A stretch of 64,000 nucleotides of DNA from Sclerodactyla briareus (GCA_026419785.1 JAODTK010005521.1:124001-188000), one strand, 5' to 3'; shown: positions 36,265 to 49,297, numbered from the stretch's first letter. A program made the numbers and translations. The notes: a model not told the origin generated them from the letters alone.

Positions 36265-36376
36265 CATACATACATACATACAGACATACATACATACATA
36301 CCTACATACATACATACATACCTACATACATACATAATACATACATACATACATACATACATACATACATACATAC
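36265..36376. repeat. (ACAT)n microsatellite
   Basis: About 112 bp of ACAT units with a few substitutions, ending the tandem repeat at 35640-36264. The open frame of His/Thr/Tyr/Ile through it is an artefact. Confidence 0.95.
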
Positions 36377-36962
36377 AATCACACACACTGTCATGACTGC
36401 GTTAGATTCCACTGACTTCGTCTCAAGGATAAAAAAAGCAGTAAACATTCGCTGGAGGACCCGCTTACAATCGGTGTAAGGTTAAAGTCGGTTGGATTCC
36501 AACCTTGAACAGCATGCCAGGTTTAATTGTCGTTGCGTTTTGTTTGTTTTCGATGGAGAGTATCAATCCAATGCCACGGTGAATAATAATGCTGGTAACA
36601 TCAGCAGTTGTCAAGTGGAGTTTTATATTGTTCATTTTGAACATGTTATACATGACTGGAAACCAGGGAATAAGGTGTCTGGGTTCTGTAATTGCATTCA
36701 TTGTTGGAACGGCAGTGCTATGCTCTATAGTTAAAGTTTCAGTTGTAATGCTAATTGCGGGGAGTTTGGAAATATATGTGGTCCCTCTTGAACATAGTTA
36801 TCACTATAGATGATTCCAACCTACAGTATAACACGTTAGTAAATAGGTATTGGACAATATGACCTTCATTGTTATACCTTAAGCGTTGGTTACATTAAAT
36901 CTTAAATATATATGGACGGCCTACTATTATACAGTTATTCACAGTAGTTCATCAGGCCTCGG
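36377..36962. other. No recognised feature
   Basis: Overlapping open frames of 60-80 codons on both strands. I recognise none of them. Confidence 0.4.
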
Positions 36963-37030
36963 GTTATATATATATATATATATATATCTATATATTATAT
37001 ATATATTATATATATTAATACTATATATTA

Positions 37031-37062
<32 letters not shown>

Positions 37063-37128
37063 AGATACTATATATATATATATATATAATATATATATGT
37101 ATATAATATATAATATATATATATATTC
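36963..37128. repeat. (TA)n microsatellite
   Basis: Long AT-dinucleotide tract with irregular slips, fully self-complementary. Confidence 0.95.
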
Positions 37129-38919
37129 CACCAGCTACATCAGCATGGCATAGACTCGAACGCACGAGAGCAACTACATATGCATTACGGATACTGGTTG
37201 GCTTTCGATGAGGGAGTGATCGACCTGGCTAGCTTCAGCTGGGAAATGACTTGACAATTTTATTCAAATGACTTCGAAATGGTTCGAAAGATTAATCAGA
37301 TGAAGACGTGGGTATAATGTGTATGATGAGCAAGAAACGTGAGAATCGATAGCAGGTTGTTAGATTTAGTTTGCCAACTCTTTGTGTTGTGATCCGTTAG
37401 CGATAAATTCCCTGGTGGCAAAATTAAGATGTGTGAAACCCTTGTGTCCTTTAATCAGACAGCAAGACGTCATAAATCTCACTATTCCAATTACCTACCA
37501 ATTGCTCCAATACCGCATTCTGAACATAATGGCTGACCTATGGATAATTGTATTACAGCTGGCAAGCTAAATGCTCAAACGCAACGAGCCTCCAAATGTC
37601 GGCCACTGGGCATATTTCCCTTCCCAGGTTGAAATAATACTTTTCTATCACATTACCGGGGCTTCATTAGCACCGTTTTGGCACAGCGTAATCAATACAG
37701 AGATACGACGTGGGTGGTTAGAGGATTTTAAATTGGAATACAGGCAACAATTGGTTGAACCTATATTATTTATTGCTCTATCATTAGTATTATCAATGAA
37801 GGGTTCGATACGACAGCCTCACTAAAATTGACAATAATATCGTGCTAAAAATCACAGTCGCATAATACTATTCGCTTTAAAACCCCGAAACTGTTTGTCA
37901 ATAAGGACAGAGAACTAACACCGCAGATGCGGGTCCAGTGTTTTCGACGGAAGTGTGTCTGCGGGAAAGGGGGGGGGAGATAATTTGCGTGAATATTATC
38001 GTATTCCACTGAGTGTTATTGGTGTATTTAAGGCAACATATCCCTTACTGGGCTTAATGCTGCAAACCTGGATGTTTGCAGAGATTGTTGTAGCCACGAC
38101 AGCTGCATCGACGTGCTCGTGATTATACAAAAAACAATCATATGATGGACAGAGATACGCTCATCTCTTGCCAACAATGTAAGTAAGGTCTCCGAGTTAC
38201 CAGTCGCGAGTGAACATTCCAATCACTAATTCTGGTCAGAAACTGTCTGAACAGTTGTTTTTCCGTTGTCTCTAAAATATCGGTTCAAGACACTGCGTTG
38301 CATACTTTTCTTTGACTTCGGAAAATTACCATAGCAGCCGCTACCAAACCACTGTTCCTAATTTCATGCACACCAATTCTAAGACTATATTTTTTCATTC
38401 TGAATTTGATTTGTCTATTTCACTCGTGGACTGTCAGACTGACGAATTCTGGCCGCTCTCACGCAACATTGTTCTTACCATAGAAATTCACAACGAAGAT
38501 TAATGCCTTAGGGTTCATCGCCAGATGACGTGGGCTCAGCACGCGTAAATATGTATGTCGTTTGACAACTGCCAAAGGCGTTGAACATTGTCCAATGTAA
38601 TCGATTTTGTTGAGGGCCCTCCTTTCCTGCTTCGTATGTTGACAAACTAAATCTGAAACCAATATCTGGGTATCAAAAAGGAATCGTCCAAACTGCGCAG
38701 GGTGGTGAATGCCAGATTTAAGTTGGTGAGAGTATTCCTGGATCAGGAATTCATCATTCCATGCACAAGTTCACAATAAACTGTACATAATCCTCAAGAA
38801 CCTTCAGTGCCGTGATAGTATAATATTGAAGGACAACCTGATACAACAGAGGTTATATCGTAGAGAATGGATAACTGTATTATAGGTCCAAACCCCATTT
38901 CAATACGATGTTTCTATGT
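37129..38919. other. No recognised feature
   Basis: Short unrecognised open frames only. A run of nine G lies near 37969. Confidence 0.4.
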
Positions 38920-39370
38920 GGAGTTATTGGCTTCCAAAGTTTGGGCCATTAAGCGGAGAAATTGGGGAGAATCCCCGACAATGCGCAATAACGCATGGGA
39001 CGTCACACATGGACAACGCGGGGAATTATGTTATGTATTTGATTGTTTCATTTTGTTGAATAAGTCAACATGTAACAGAAGTTTTGTTGTTTTTTTTCTC
39101 TCACCAAAGTAACCATCAACACATACCAACCCACCACAGCAATCCTCTCCCATAGACTAAATGTTTTTTCGAAGTGAATTATGTTTGAATTTCAATAGAA
39201 ACAAAGAATGTTTTCAGGGTTGTGCAAGTATGACACCAGTTTATTGTTGCATGAGGGGATGCATTCCGATCTTTCGCAATACACATGCTCCACAATACAC
39301 AAACTCAAATAACTATAACTCCGTAACGGAAAGTCCTTGAACTTCGGTTTGGAATGACGCTTCAGCCGCA
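38920..39370 (+). repeat. Dispersed repeat, copy A
   Basis: Shares 'CTCTCACC(A/G)AAGTAACCATCA' at about 39097 with copy B near 46092. Downstream both have 'GGGATG..TT.CG', 'GCAATA' and 'TAACTC(C)G..AAAAGT..TTGAAC.TCGG' in order. Divergence is high, so this is an old interspersed family of unknown type. Confidence 0.55.
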
Positions 39371-41354
39371 TCAGTTTGTATTCCCGCTAAAAATTAGCCC
39401 TGTAATAAATCATCGCAGAGTCCGTTAATTATTGACAACGCCTGATAAAATAGTTTTCTTTCGCCGTTCCCTTGACATTACATATGACCCCTGTGACCGC
39501 ATCACTTGATACCGACCAGCTCAATTTGATTTATGGAATTTTGAGAGAAAAAAAAAACTGCTGGTTCGATACAGAGTTCAACTGCTGCAGTTTGTTTAAT
39601 GAGTCCACGTTCATGTCCATCCTTGGTTCATTCTGCCACTGACCAGCTGATCATAACAGTTCAGTATTTTTGAGCCTTGGTATTGAGCCATATGCATGAC
39701 AACACAAACGGTGTCCGGGTGTGCTTCACTCGACACTAACGTCATAAGAACAATGTACTATGTGCCGTAGCGAACAGTTGTAATTTTCTTACACTTGATT
39801 CTTGACTTGATTGCGTCCTAACCACGACAGTGTGGTCAGACTCGAAAGTTATGAAGTTACCAGAGAACGTTCAGAGAAGGTCTACTCGTTGCCCTATAAG
39901 AAAGGGATGGCATCTTGAACCGCTCCAGAGTTCAGACATAATCGAGGCGATGTAATCCAGGTTTCAATTCAATTCACGAAATTTACGATCTTCCATTCGT
40001 TTACTTGGACTGTTGAGGTAGGATTCCGCGAGGTGCGGTATGATTGTAAAAAAGCCGTTACGTTGATATCGAAGCGAGTAAAGTCATTTGTTCATTTTCC
40101 CATCTCTGAGAATCGAATACAGCATGAAGAAGAACAATGTCACCGACAATGCTCACGTGGATATGGCATTCATGGAGTTACACCGCACTCCGCATCCGTA
40201 TTCATAGAATCTCACCTCTGGAGAGGCAATTACGTCTTGTAACTAACCTGTTCCCTTCCGATGGTGGTTACATGTTCGAAGTAAATTCTTAAGTAGGTAC
40301 TTAAACTATAAACTAGAAGGGAGTGGAGGGAGATATTTCACTATATGTAATACTGAAATGCGGAAGTGCCCCCCCCCCTCCCCCTCCCTTGTAATCTTTA
40401 AAGATGGTCGTCGATTTAATGACAACGCACATTTGGTCAGTTCAAAGTTGCCGCCATCTCTCAGAAGATCGGGTCTCAACTAAGAGCTCACTACCTAACA
40501 ATTAGTTATCTAAAGTTTATTATATCGTACTGGTGGACTCAACTGGCGGGAGGAAAATGGAATGAGAAGGGGCGTATACCCTCCAAGTGTTCAGCCCTGT
40601 CAAGCATCTCGGAAATAAGATCTCTGGCAGATTGATGCAAGAAACAATACGATACGTTCCTCTCTGGAGGTATCATTTAATCACAATTCTTCAAACAGAA
40701 AAACAGATGTTCCAGCAAGACACATACCACCCCCCCCCCCCATCCCTTCCCTACCCTGCCGACAGACGCACGGCGCCATTTAATGCGCAACTACTTAACA
40801 TTTCGCAATTAATAACATCGATTTTTTGATGCGAGAGGGTCTTCGGCTATCACCCCAAGTGCATCCTGATGTTTTGAAATCCAGCGTCGGTGAGTAATTA
40901 GGCTCCTAATCAGGTGAATCATCATACATAAGGCTTTGTTGGATAATGCAGTTACGGTAGTTGATTGTTAGACAGTTACATTGCGAGCGATTCACATTTC
41001 CGCCGTCCCGCAGTATTCACGTGCATTTCGCGTGATAGGTGCACACTTGAAAACGTTGCTACATCGAAGCCCACTTTGTTTATACTTTGCTAGCTTCACT
41101 TAGTTGAGTGCCTCTAGTCTAGACCTACATTCGAGATTGCAATCATATACGCTAGAAGTTAAAGGTGCAATATGATTGCCAGTTATTCGGTTAATATTAA
41201 CTACAATATTTCACTTCCCAGTTAGAGAGGGATCGGTGGAGGGGCCGATAAAACATTTGTGGTGAGCAGGTTGAATTGAGCCCTACCACAAATCAGCCTC
41301 GCTTCCATGATCACTTACTAAATCACAAGAAAACGAATAGCACTGTCATCGACA
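39371..41354. other. No recognised gene; C-rich runs
   Basis: C-rich runs near 40369-40388 and 40730-40741. No coding similarity. Confidence 0.4.
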
Positions 41355-41445
41355 TGGGTTCAAACGCCCATGGAATGACCAGAAGCACAAGAGTGGTGTC
41401 TGCATCAGCTAAGCAGATACCCTGACCACTGGTCGCTAATGAATG
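41355..41445 (-). repeat. tRNA-like sequence, possible SINE head
   Basis: The minus strand has an A-box-like 'GTGGTCAGGGTATCTGC' and a T-arm-like 'TGGGCGTTTGAACCCA' about 60 bases later. Spacing is a little long for a tRNA, and no SINE body was identified. Confidence 0.35.
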
Positions 41446-41759
41446 CGGTGACATTGGCAACCTGTCCTCGAGATATTACAGGGGGGAAATTATTCATTGT
41501 TTGTCGACAATGATGACTTCACGATCAACACCCTGACAGGTACTGCTGAAAGCGCATATCGAACTAACCGTCATGGGTCCGCTGCAAAGAGCTATGAAAT
41601 GAAAATCTGAAACTCACCCCTCTGCAACCGTGCTGAAAAAAGAAAAAAAAAAAACTTTCTGTGCTGCTGAAGCAGAAGTGAGAAGAACTGACAGAGTTCC
41701 AGCAGAATAGAGATTCTCTGATAGTAAGAGTAAGCCACCTGTTCGGATTAGCGTTGCCA

Positions 41760-44206
41760 CACACCCGTGAATGGCACTGCCCCAACAACGGGCTCGGTTG
41801 ATGATGCACTGCCTCATATAACCAATGATGGTGCGAGACATTCACCTGAGACCATAAGGGTCCGCAACATACGGCGGTTTCCAATCCTGCTATCATCGTC
41901 CGATCGATAAGAGCAAACCGCACTACCACACAAACCTTCAACGAATCTCCAAGTAAACCAGTGGTGTATGACATCATGATGAAACTTCGTCGTGGTCATG
42001 CAAGAAATAGAACATGCCATTCTCTTCCCTCGTCGGTGACATGCCAGTTTATAGGACAGTCGTACAACTGAAAGCAGAGAATCCAGAATTGTCCGAAAAA
42101 ATTGTGCCTATTCCGGGAGCATTCCATCAGCAGATGTCCTACATCTACGCGATCTATGAAGAGGTTTCAGAGGTTTCAAAGGTTTTCTGGGTAGTGGAAA
42201 CCCTAGTTGCAGCTGGTGTGATCGTAGAATGATCCGTCGAACCTAGCCTTCGAGGCAAACATTGCTGTCGGGGTTACGCTGTTTCTCTGGAGAGAGCTTT
42301 TTTTTTCCGTGCACGTATCAGAAAAGTTCTTGAGCACAAGGAGCAACCAGGTGTGAACAAGTCAACCTTCAATTCTGCGCAATGCTTTCACTGAAAAACA
42401 AGAGACCCTGGATGGAGCAGAATGATGACATGCAGACTCTCGTCGGCAAGGATTATGAGAAGCCTGGAATAGTATCGAGACTTCTGGTTCTCATTCTTGG
42501 GAATGACCGACCCCCTAGTACAAAATATCGATGCATGCCATGCCCCGAATGGCACAGAGTACCTGTCATCGATATAATGGGCTGAAGGCTCATGATAACC
42601 ACGATTATGGGAGGTGTTACCATACTACTGAGCGATTGTGTCAAATGACCTTTTTCACAACGATCCACTTCTCACAGTCGATGATAGGACTCCTGTATTC
42701 TCGCCAGCTCATCGATCTTTGGATAGAGACAACTATGAATCTGAACTCGAAGCTTTGTAATTTTGGGATGCTTCGTTGCCTACAGAAAACTGATCTCAAC
42801 AACGGGGAATGCGAACATGAAATGCAGTGAAGCAAAATCTGAAGTGCAAGCACCACAACAGACGTCATGTAGAGTGCCAACCAGCAAGAATGGAGGAGAT
42901 CAAGAAAGCAGTTCAGGATCTGCAATCATGCAGGACAGACTCCGAAGCCGAACCTTTTGATAAATCAAACCAAGCGCTGAGGTCACTAAAGTTTGAATTG
43001 GTAACCTTTCCGGAGCTTCAAGATGGCACTACAAGATGGTCAAACCCAAGCCGAAACCATTCGAAGGAAAGGGTGTTTACAAGCGAATCTCTCACTGCAA
43101 CCATCCATAGGAATGAGAGACGCAATTCCGCGAGTGAGCAGATAAACGGAGAGGCCTGGGCTGGCGTCCCTATTAGATCTTGCAGACGGATCGGGTTCCC
43201 GAAACACGATTGGATGGACGAGTGACAAATGAGTGCCTGTCAATGTACAATATAGATGCGGTCATGCGCAAAGCCCGTAAGAGTAAGTTGTTGCACTTGT
43301 TCAATCAAGATCCCACTCCTGAAAAACCACAATGATGAGCAAGGCGGACGGGCAGCCAAACATGTTCACATCCCAAATGTCAGACTACAAAGGATGCTGA
43401 CGGAGCAATGGCATCACATGTTATATCGAGCGGGATGCGCCATTATTTACTGCGAGGGCGAGTCGTCAATCAACTTGAACACAGGCACGTCGGTTTCGAG
43501 CAGTTGGAGGCAGACACAATGCTTAACTTGCTAATGCCAAGTTGAAGATGGGGAACTGCAGCGACGTAGCTGTTTCTAGACGACAAGGATTCAGATGGTA
43601 ACACAACCAGCATTTGTGTTGCATCAGCTGCAAGGGGTCTCGCAGATCAAATGCAAGAATGAGTTCAGCAATTGCTTTGCCGTGCTCTCCGGGGAAGTGT
43701 GCCAAGCATCATTATACCTCTCCATGTGATAAATGGTAGTGACAACGCACCAGGCTTCTATGGCCATAGTAAGAAGAAACTGCTGCAGAAAGGGGTGACT
43801 GATCCAGAGGCATAGGAGCTACTTGGGAGGGTAGGCGACAGTCTGGACTTGCATGACGAAATCAATGGATATGAAAACATCTGTCCTGTACGGAATCTAC
43901 AATGATTACGCCGTTACCTATAGGCAGGCTAGAGCATCCAGATGGCACAAAGAAGAAGAAGAACACAGTCCGCCTTCCTCCTGTGACAAAACATAGATCC
44001 AACATCTGCAGAGAACAAGCTATATCAGATACTGCCAATGCATCATGAGTTTCTGGAACAAACACCCATCTCAATAGGCCATGGTTGGGAGTTGATGAAC
44101 GGGGAAGTGCCGACCAGTCCGCAAGACACTGTCACCCCTGCCCAATATGCTCCTACCTCGTAACCACAACGAATGACAGCAGTGATGAGTTGAGGAGAGC
44201 ATAACG
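41760..44206 (+). pseudogene. Degenerate unnamed gene, possibly element-encoded, with nuclease-like motif
   Basis: A plus-strand gene of roughly 2.4 kb is visible as a chain of open pieces in shifting frames. Pieces in order: 'SLVGDMPVYRTVVQLKAENP' near 42020-42085 with 'PGAFHQQMSYIYAIY' after it; 'DNHDYGR' near 42593; 'LIDLWIETTMNLNSKL' near 42710-42760; 'CQPARMEEIKKAVQDL' near 42880; 'IIYCEGES' near 43445; and 'VINGSDNAPGFYGHSKKKLL' near 43726-43785, followed by an in-frame TAG at 43813-43815. The end has acidic and serine residues. The G-S-D-N/T..FYG/FFG..K pattern recalls the metal-binding 'GxD' part of XPG/PIN-like nucleases; that is my inference. From memory, similar unnamed proteins are predicted in several marine invertebrate genomes in many copies, which would suggest a mobile element, but I could not check this. 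No terminal repeats were found. Confidence 0.6.
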
Positions 44207-45989
44207 ATGATGATAATGAGAGCTTCAGTCAACCGATTCAGATGAAGAGTTCGTCTCAATGATAACTACTGGACTAGTCTGTTTCTCGATTAGCTACAAT
44301 GATACTCATGATTGAACAATGGTGGACCTGAAGTTATACCAGAAAGGTACGTGAATGCTAACACGTCACTGTTAGGCGTATTGGCTGATGTAGTTGCTAA
44401 TTCTGTTTTTAACCAGAGGTTACTGAATACCTTACTATACCCAAGCTATAATTTTGTGTATAAGATGGTTCTGCGAATTTAATGAAGCCTGGGCTAGGAA
44501 ATAACCTGACCCAAAAGCCAATCCCGCGTGTTATTTCCTAAATCCGAGCAGAATGAAGGTGGTTATACTCTTGCACAATGGAAACACTGTGCGAGTACTT
44601 GAGCTGACACGTCGATCATAATATGTTATACATGGGATCAGTTCAAGTGTTTTCAAATGGTAGCACAGAGCCAATATTAGCCAGTTATGAATTGCGAAGA
44701 AATGGTTTTCCATAATTCTTCACTCATTCAAGTATGTGGTGAGTTTTTCTTTCAATCGCAGCGGTCGGATATTGAATAAGTGTGCGAACCTGGACATTGA
44801 CAACTATTGGCTGTTAATCAGTGGCTACCTTGGATTTGTAGTAAAAGTGGGTAATATCATGCAACGGATTGGAAGCAAGCAATCCCGACCATTTAACGCT
44901 TGGGAAATATGTAGCTATGATAGCCAGAGTATTGAGAGGAATTTCAAGATGACGACATCAGCCATTTGAACTATAGCCGCCCACAATTGCGCTATTCACT
45001 CAACGAGGGACACCCCCCCCCCCTATGTGTTATATTCCTTCCAAGAGGACAAAAAGATGAGGAAACAACCTTCGCTCCATTCTGAAACACGGGCGACAAA
45101 CTCGAGAATCGGACAATCGGGAAGCTGTGAATAGAGTCCATCTTGGATTTGGATAGCAAGGACTTCGAATCCATGAAAATTTAATATTACAAATTAATTT
45201 CCCGGCACCCAAAACACCAGGGAATGATGATAGGAGCAATGAGTACCTCAATTTTGCAAACCAAGTTCAAGAAGGCCGACGGCGGACACATGGCTTTTGG
45301 CCCACGCACGAATTCGCCCACCATTTCGCGAGAGGCACCCCCCGATAATTTCCTATCGACCTTCGAGAGGTTAAAAAACAATCGAAAACCAACTCCGCGC
45401 TCCACGGTCACGGAAGTGCCAGATGGAGGACCCACCAACTATAATTCCATACACCGTAAGGTCCGTCATCGTTACTACATTACTACATACTCCATTGTGA
45501 GAATTGCGAAAATGTTCATGTGGTCGTCAGTTTAGGCAACGCTAGAGTCCCGTATCGCAAATCGACCCGGTCTACTTGTTCCACCTGTTTTTGCCCCCCA
45601 TGTCCACTATATTACTGCCGTAGGGCGAACACACTAAACATAACTTGTCAATATTTCGAACCCGCTCGTGACGACAGTGGTTTGCGACAGACGAGGCGAC
45701 GTGCTAGCGATCCTCTAAGAAGCACTGTTTCTAACGAAACGTTCAGTGGCGTGGATTCAGCGATCAATGGAAATTATCCGTTATTTAAATTGCTATCATT
45801 AGGGAGGCATTGTATCGACCGCCGAGCAGAGCAATACATTATGACAAAGATAATACGCATTGAATAGGAATTGTTCGCCACTATTCACATTGAAATTGAC
45901 GTTAAACAAATCATCTCACCACGTCGCGACTGTGGCTTGTTATTCATAACGTGTTCTCAGTCAACGAATCTAACGACTGGTGGCTTTTT
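44207..45989. other. No recognised gene; one perfect hairpin
   Basis: Holds the 11 bp inverted repeat at 44495-44540 and a C12-C13 run near 45010-45022. The open frames near 45187-45535 on both strands overlap and are unrecognised. Confidence 0.4.
44495..44540. repeat. Perfect 11 bp inverted repeat (hairpin)
   Basis: TAGGAAATAAC at 44495-44505 pairs with GTTATTTCCTA at 44530-44540 across a 24-base loop. No U-run follows, so it is not a bacterial-type terminator. It could be the core of a small MITE or a recombination site. Confidence 0.8.
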
Positions 45990-46295
45990 TCTCCGTTATT
46001 GAAAGTTGGGCCCCGCGGCGATACATATAATAAAACGACATTGGGTGGTGCACGTTGAAGTGATCAATATATATAGTTGATATGTTGTCTTTTCTCACCG
46101 AAGTAACCATCACATCGACTAGCCAACGCAGCAAATCTTTCATGGACTAACTACTTATCAAGGTGAAAGATTGGCAAGTATGAAATAATTAATATTGCCA
46201 GATGGGATGTTTTTCGAAATTGCGCAATAAAAGTACATACTTCGGGGGCCTCTAACTCGCTAAAAGTTCGTAATTGAACGTCGGATTGACTGAAT
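45990..46295 (+). repeat. Dispersed repeat, copy B
   Basis: Partner of 38920-39370, in the same orientation, with an upstream shared 'TTATTG..AAAGTT.GGGCC' block as well. Confidence 0.55.
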
Positions 46296-46442
46296 ATCCA
46301 GTTTCCGATTGTGGTGACGCCCGAATTGTGGACGCACTACCCGAACAACGCAATTGCCTACGAAATTCGAATTATTTGCCCACAAAGTCGGTTGTCCATT
46401 ACAAGGGAGATCGATGTTGTGTGTTTTTGATTGCTGATTCCA

Positions 46443-46468
46443 AGGTCACTTCAGGTCAGCAGAGGTCA
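46443..46468 (+). promoter_or_regulatory. Triple AGGTCA, two successive DR4 spacings
   Basis: Three perfect AGGTCA half-sites at 46443-46448, 46453-46458 and 46463-46468, separated by CTTC and GCAG. The repeat distance is exactly 10 bp, one helical turn, so all face the same side of the DNA. DR4 is a thyroid-receptor/LXR-type arrangement. It lies outside the 19.8-22.9 kb array. No gene beside it is recognised, so its role is unknown. Confidence 0.4.
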
Positions 46469-49256
46469 GAATGGCGACCGACGATTGTGAAAGCGATAAA
46501 CTACCCGGGAGGTAAGACCATAAAGTTCAAACTGTATGTATGTCGTTGCCTATGAGAGGGAGGGACCCTAGTGTTTTTCACACACGGTTCAAAGTTCTAT
46601 CTGAGGATCACTAGAGGTTAAATATGACCATTTCACTTATAAGCACGTATATAGGCAGGATAACTTCCAATTGAGACATATTGGATGCATATTACCCACA
46701 CTGAGTACATCACCTCTATACATTTTCAACTAAGTCAACTCCATCACCGTCGCTGACAGCCAATCACAACAGCCTCCCTCTAAACCTCCCCCACTCCCCC
46801 ACACATCTTTCTGCCACAGACAGCCTTGTGTTACCATTTTGCACTATGATGCATGAGATTTAAAGCCACGATTGTAGTTTCTGTTGGCCTTCAACATTAC
46901 AAAACAAGATGTTTATAATCGCGACTGTACGTAGCAGTGATGCTGTGTGAAGAATTTTTTGGTCACATTTAAATATTTCACAAGTACCGGATATATTAAG
47001 GTGATTAGGTTGTTTTGAGTTGCGGTTTGTTTGACCCCCTCCCGTTGGCTTCAAATATATGGCAGAGTTGGATATAGGCTGAATAATCATGGTGACGCCG
47101 ATGCCTGTAGAGTGAATATGTCGGGGGGGGGGGGGGGGGAGGCAAGGGTCCACTAAGAAAGGTTGAGTACTCGTTCTCCAGCTATTCGAGCCCTTCATAA
47201 TTATCCTGCAGTTGTCCTTCAGCCTAGATATTATCCTGCGGGCTCTGAGGGTTTTTCACTATGACATCTACTCATTTTGCATTGATATTTGCTCTCGTGA
47301 TTCCAAGTGTTGACTGTCGTGTTGTTCGGCAGCGAAGCTCAGTAATCCTTACGAGCGAAGATACATAGTTAAACCGGATACACCGAGATTTTGATTCCTG
47401 CCCGGACATTTCGGAAATGGAGCATCATAACAGGAGGCCGCTCTGGGATGTTATATTAGTGATGCCAGACGCTATAGTTCTAGGAATGTTTATCTCGTTC
47501 CTAGACGGGACTGGCACAATCACGCAGTGTCGTTCTTTCTAAACCTAAGCAGAGCCGCAGCAGCGTTAGGCTTCTACGTGACTGCAAATAAAAAATATGC
47601 GAAGCACCAGCGCAATCAAATTGTAAAATAAAGCACCGTAAGGTGAAATTGATACTGTATCTCGATCAGGTCGGTACAGTTAACACTCACATTAAAGGGC
47701 GTCCATGGACAATTTGCACGAAATTTATACTCCGGTATTCGATATGCTGCGAATTTGTATTTAGTTGGACTTGAGAACTGAATGAAGATATTCAAATATG
47801 ACTCAAATCATTGATTTTATGAGGATGATCTGATAGTGTTGGGAAAAGATCTCGAAGTTCTATCCTAATTGTTTTATAAAATCTTGTAGGAACCTAACAA
47901 CTCATAAAATACCGAAAGGTTGAATGTTTCAAGGCTGGTGAGCCTAAACTGTACGAATAAGAAAGCACAGCGGCTGGCCTGAATAAACACGCACCACATT
48001 ACGTTCGAAAAAAATCGGGGCCAAAAAGTGGAAACAAAGGTACAAGAATTATCTCAATTTTGGGTAATATTGGACTCGAAGTTCATAATAGCTCCAGAAA
48101 TACCTAGTAACCAAATTATATGATCAGCGTGAAAAAATGGTAAAGAATCTACTTTCAACCTGATTTGGTTGTAAAAATTGTTGTATAAAGACCGGAATAA
48201 GAGCCGCCGTAAGATGTGGGAAAACCTGATTTTTTTTTCCAAAAATTGCGTTCAAATGGCCGCCGAATATGGGAAAATCGTAGAAAATGCATTGAGCAGT
48301 CCTAAAAAAGTAAATGCAAACAATTATTGACATATATTTCGATATTACGAGCACATACGCGAATCCCATGCTGATAGGATGTGCCAAAATCAAGATAGGC
48401 GGCCCAATAGGCGACAATTCCTTGAAAATTACACAAAAAAATCGAAAGAATGAAGTGAATCTGTCGGAGAAGTGATGCAGCTCCAAACAGAGACAGTCAC
48501 ATATAAAAAAGCTATCTACAAGATGAAACGGAGGCATCAAACGAGCTGGGGTGAAGGGCCATGAGGTCACGGTGCAAAACCAAACTAAGGGGAGGGGGGA
48601 CGACAAACCAGATCATGAAACAGGCCAAGTAGAGGGAATATTGATCCAGGCAGACTCCTACCAAACAGATGCAAGCACTTCACATGACCTAGGAGTCACC
48701 ACCATTAGTAACATGGGAGGTGTATGTGTAAACTGCATAGATGGATTAATCGGTGCCAGACATGAGTGGGGTTCCGAGGAAAAGCGTGCAATGAGTATCA
48801 CTGCAAACGTATCGAGACGAACTCATAGGTGAAAAAAAAGCCCAATTCTATTCTGCACTCATACAGGACGCGAGGCCAAAACACGAAATAATGGATTTCT
48901 TTCGATAGAAAAGATCGCAAGTTACGCGAGAATCCCTATATAACTCCCGTGGTGCAGCTGTCCAGTCTTTCTCGCCCAGCCTTGACGGAATTCAGTAACA
49001 GAGATTCGCTCTCATGCAAGCTCCCCCTATCCATGGAAGAAACATCATTTTCCTGTGACAGTCGTAGGGTGGGAAGGGGATTGCCCGCCCCATCTGTTCA
49101 CTCCAGGTTTTGAAGGCTGGGGGAAAATTGGGGAAAATCGCCCAATATGTTCAGACAGTGGTGGCACTTCGGGGGACCGGGGGCATGGGAATTGCGCCCT
49201 CCATTTTGCCCTCTCAGTTTGCTGGGCACTATTGACCTATAAAGCTATATGAAGAG
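46469..49256. other. No recognised gene; G17 run and an AT-rich repeat-like stretch
   Basis: A run of 17 G is at 47123-47139. At 48000-48450 phrases with 'GCCGCC' followed by 'GAAAA' recur loosely, suggesting a degenerate interspersed repeat. The 160-codon minus-strand frame there is Phe/Ile-rich and probably reflects that composition. The region 48420-48840 has a plus-strand frame that I do not recognise. Confidence 0.35.
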
Positions 49257-49297
49257 ATATTATTAATTATTATTATTATTATTATTATTAGTTATTA

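Noticed and set aside
36265..36376. CRISPR array
   Set aside because: It is a simple tetranucleotide run without unique spacers. No cas-like genes occur anywhere in the window.
36069..36479. 136-codon frame with His/Thr/Tyr/Ile repeats
   Set aside because: The repeated part is the (ACAT)n tract, and the rest lies in a non-coding tandem repeat.
41564..41977. 137-codon minus-strand frame
   Set aside because: It lies opposite the 5' part of the plus-strand unnamed gene and ends in a poly-Phe stretch over an A-run. It is probably a shadow.
44495..44540. Rho-independent terminator
   Set aside because: There is no U-tract after the stem, and the sequence is eukaryotic in character.
48124..48606. 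160-codon minus-strand frame rich in Phe and Ile
   Set aside because: It lies over A-rich, repeat-like sequence and its composition follows from that. No domain was recognised.
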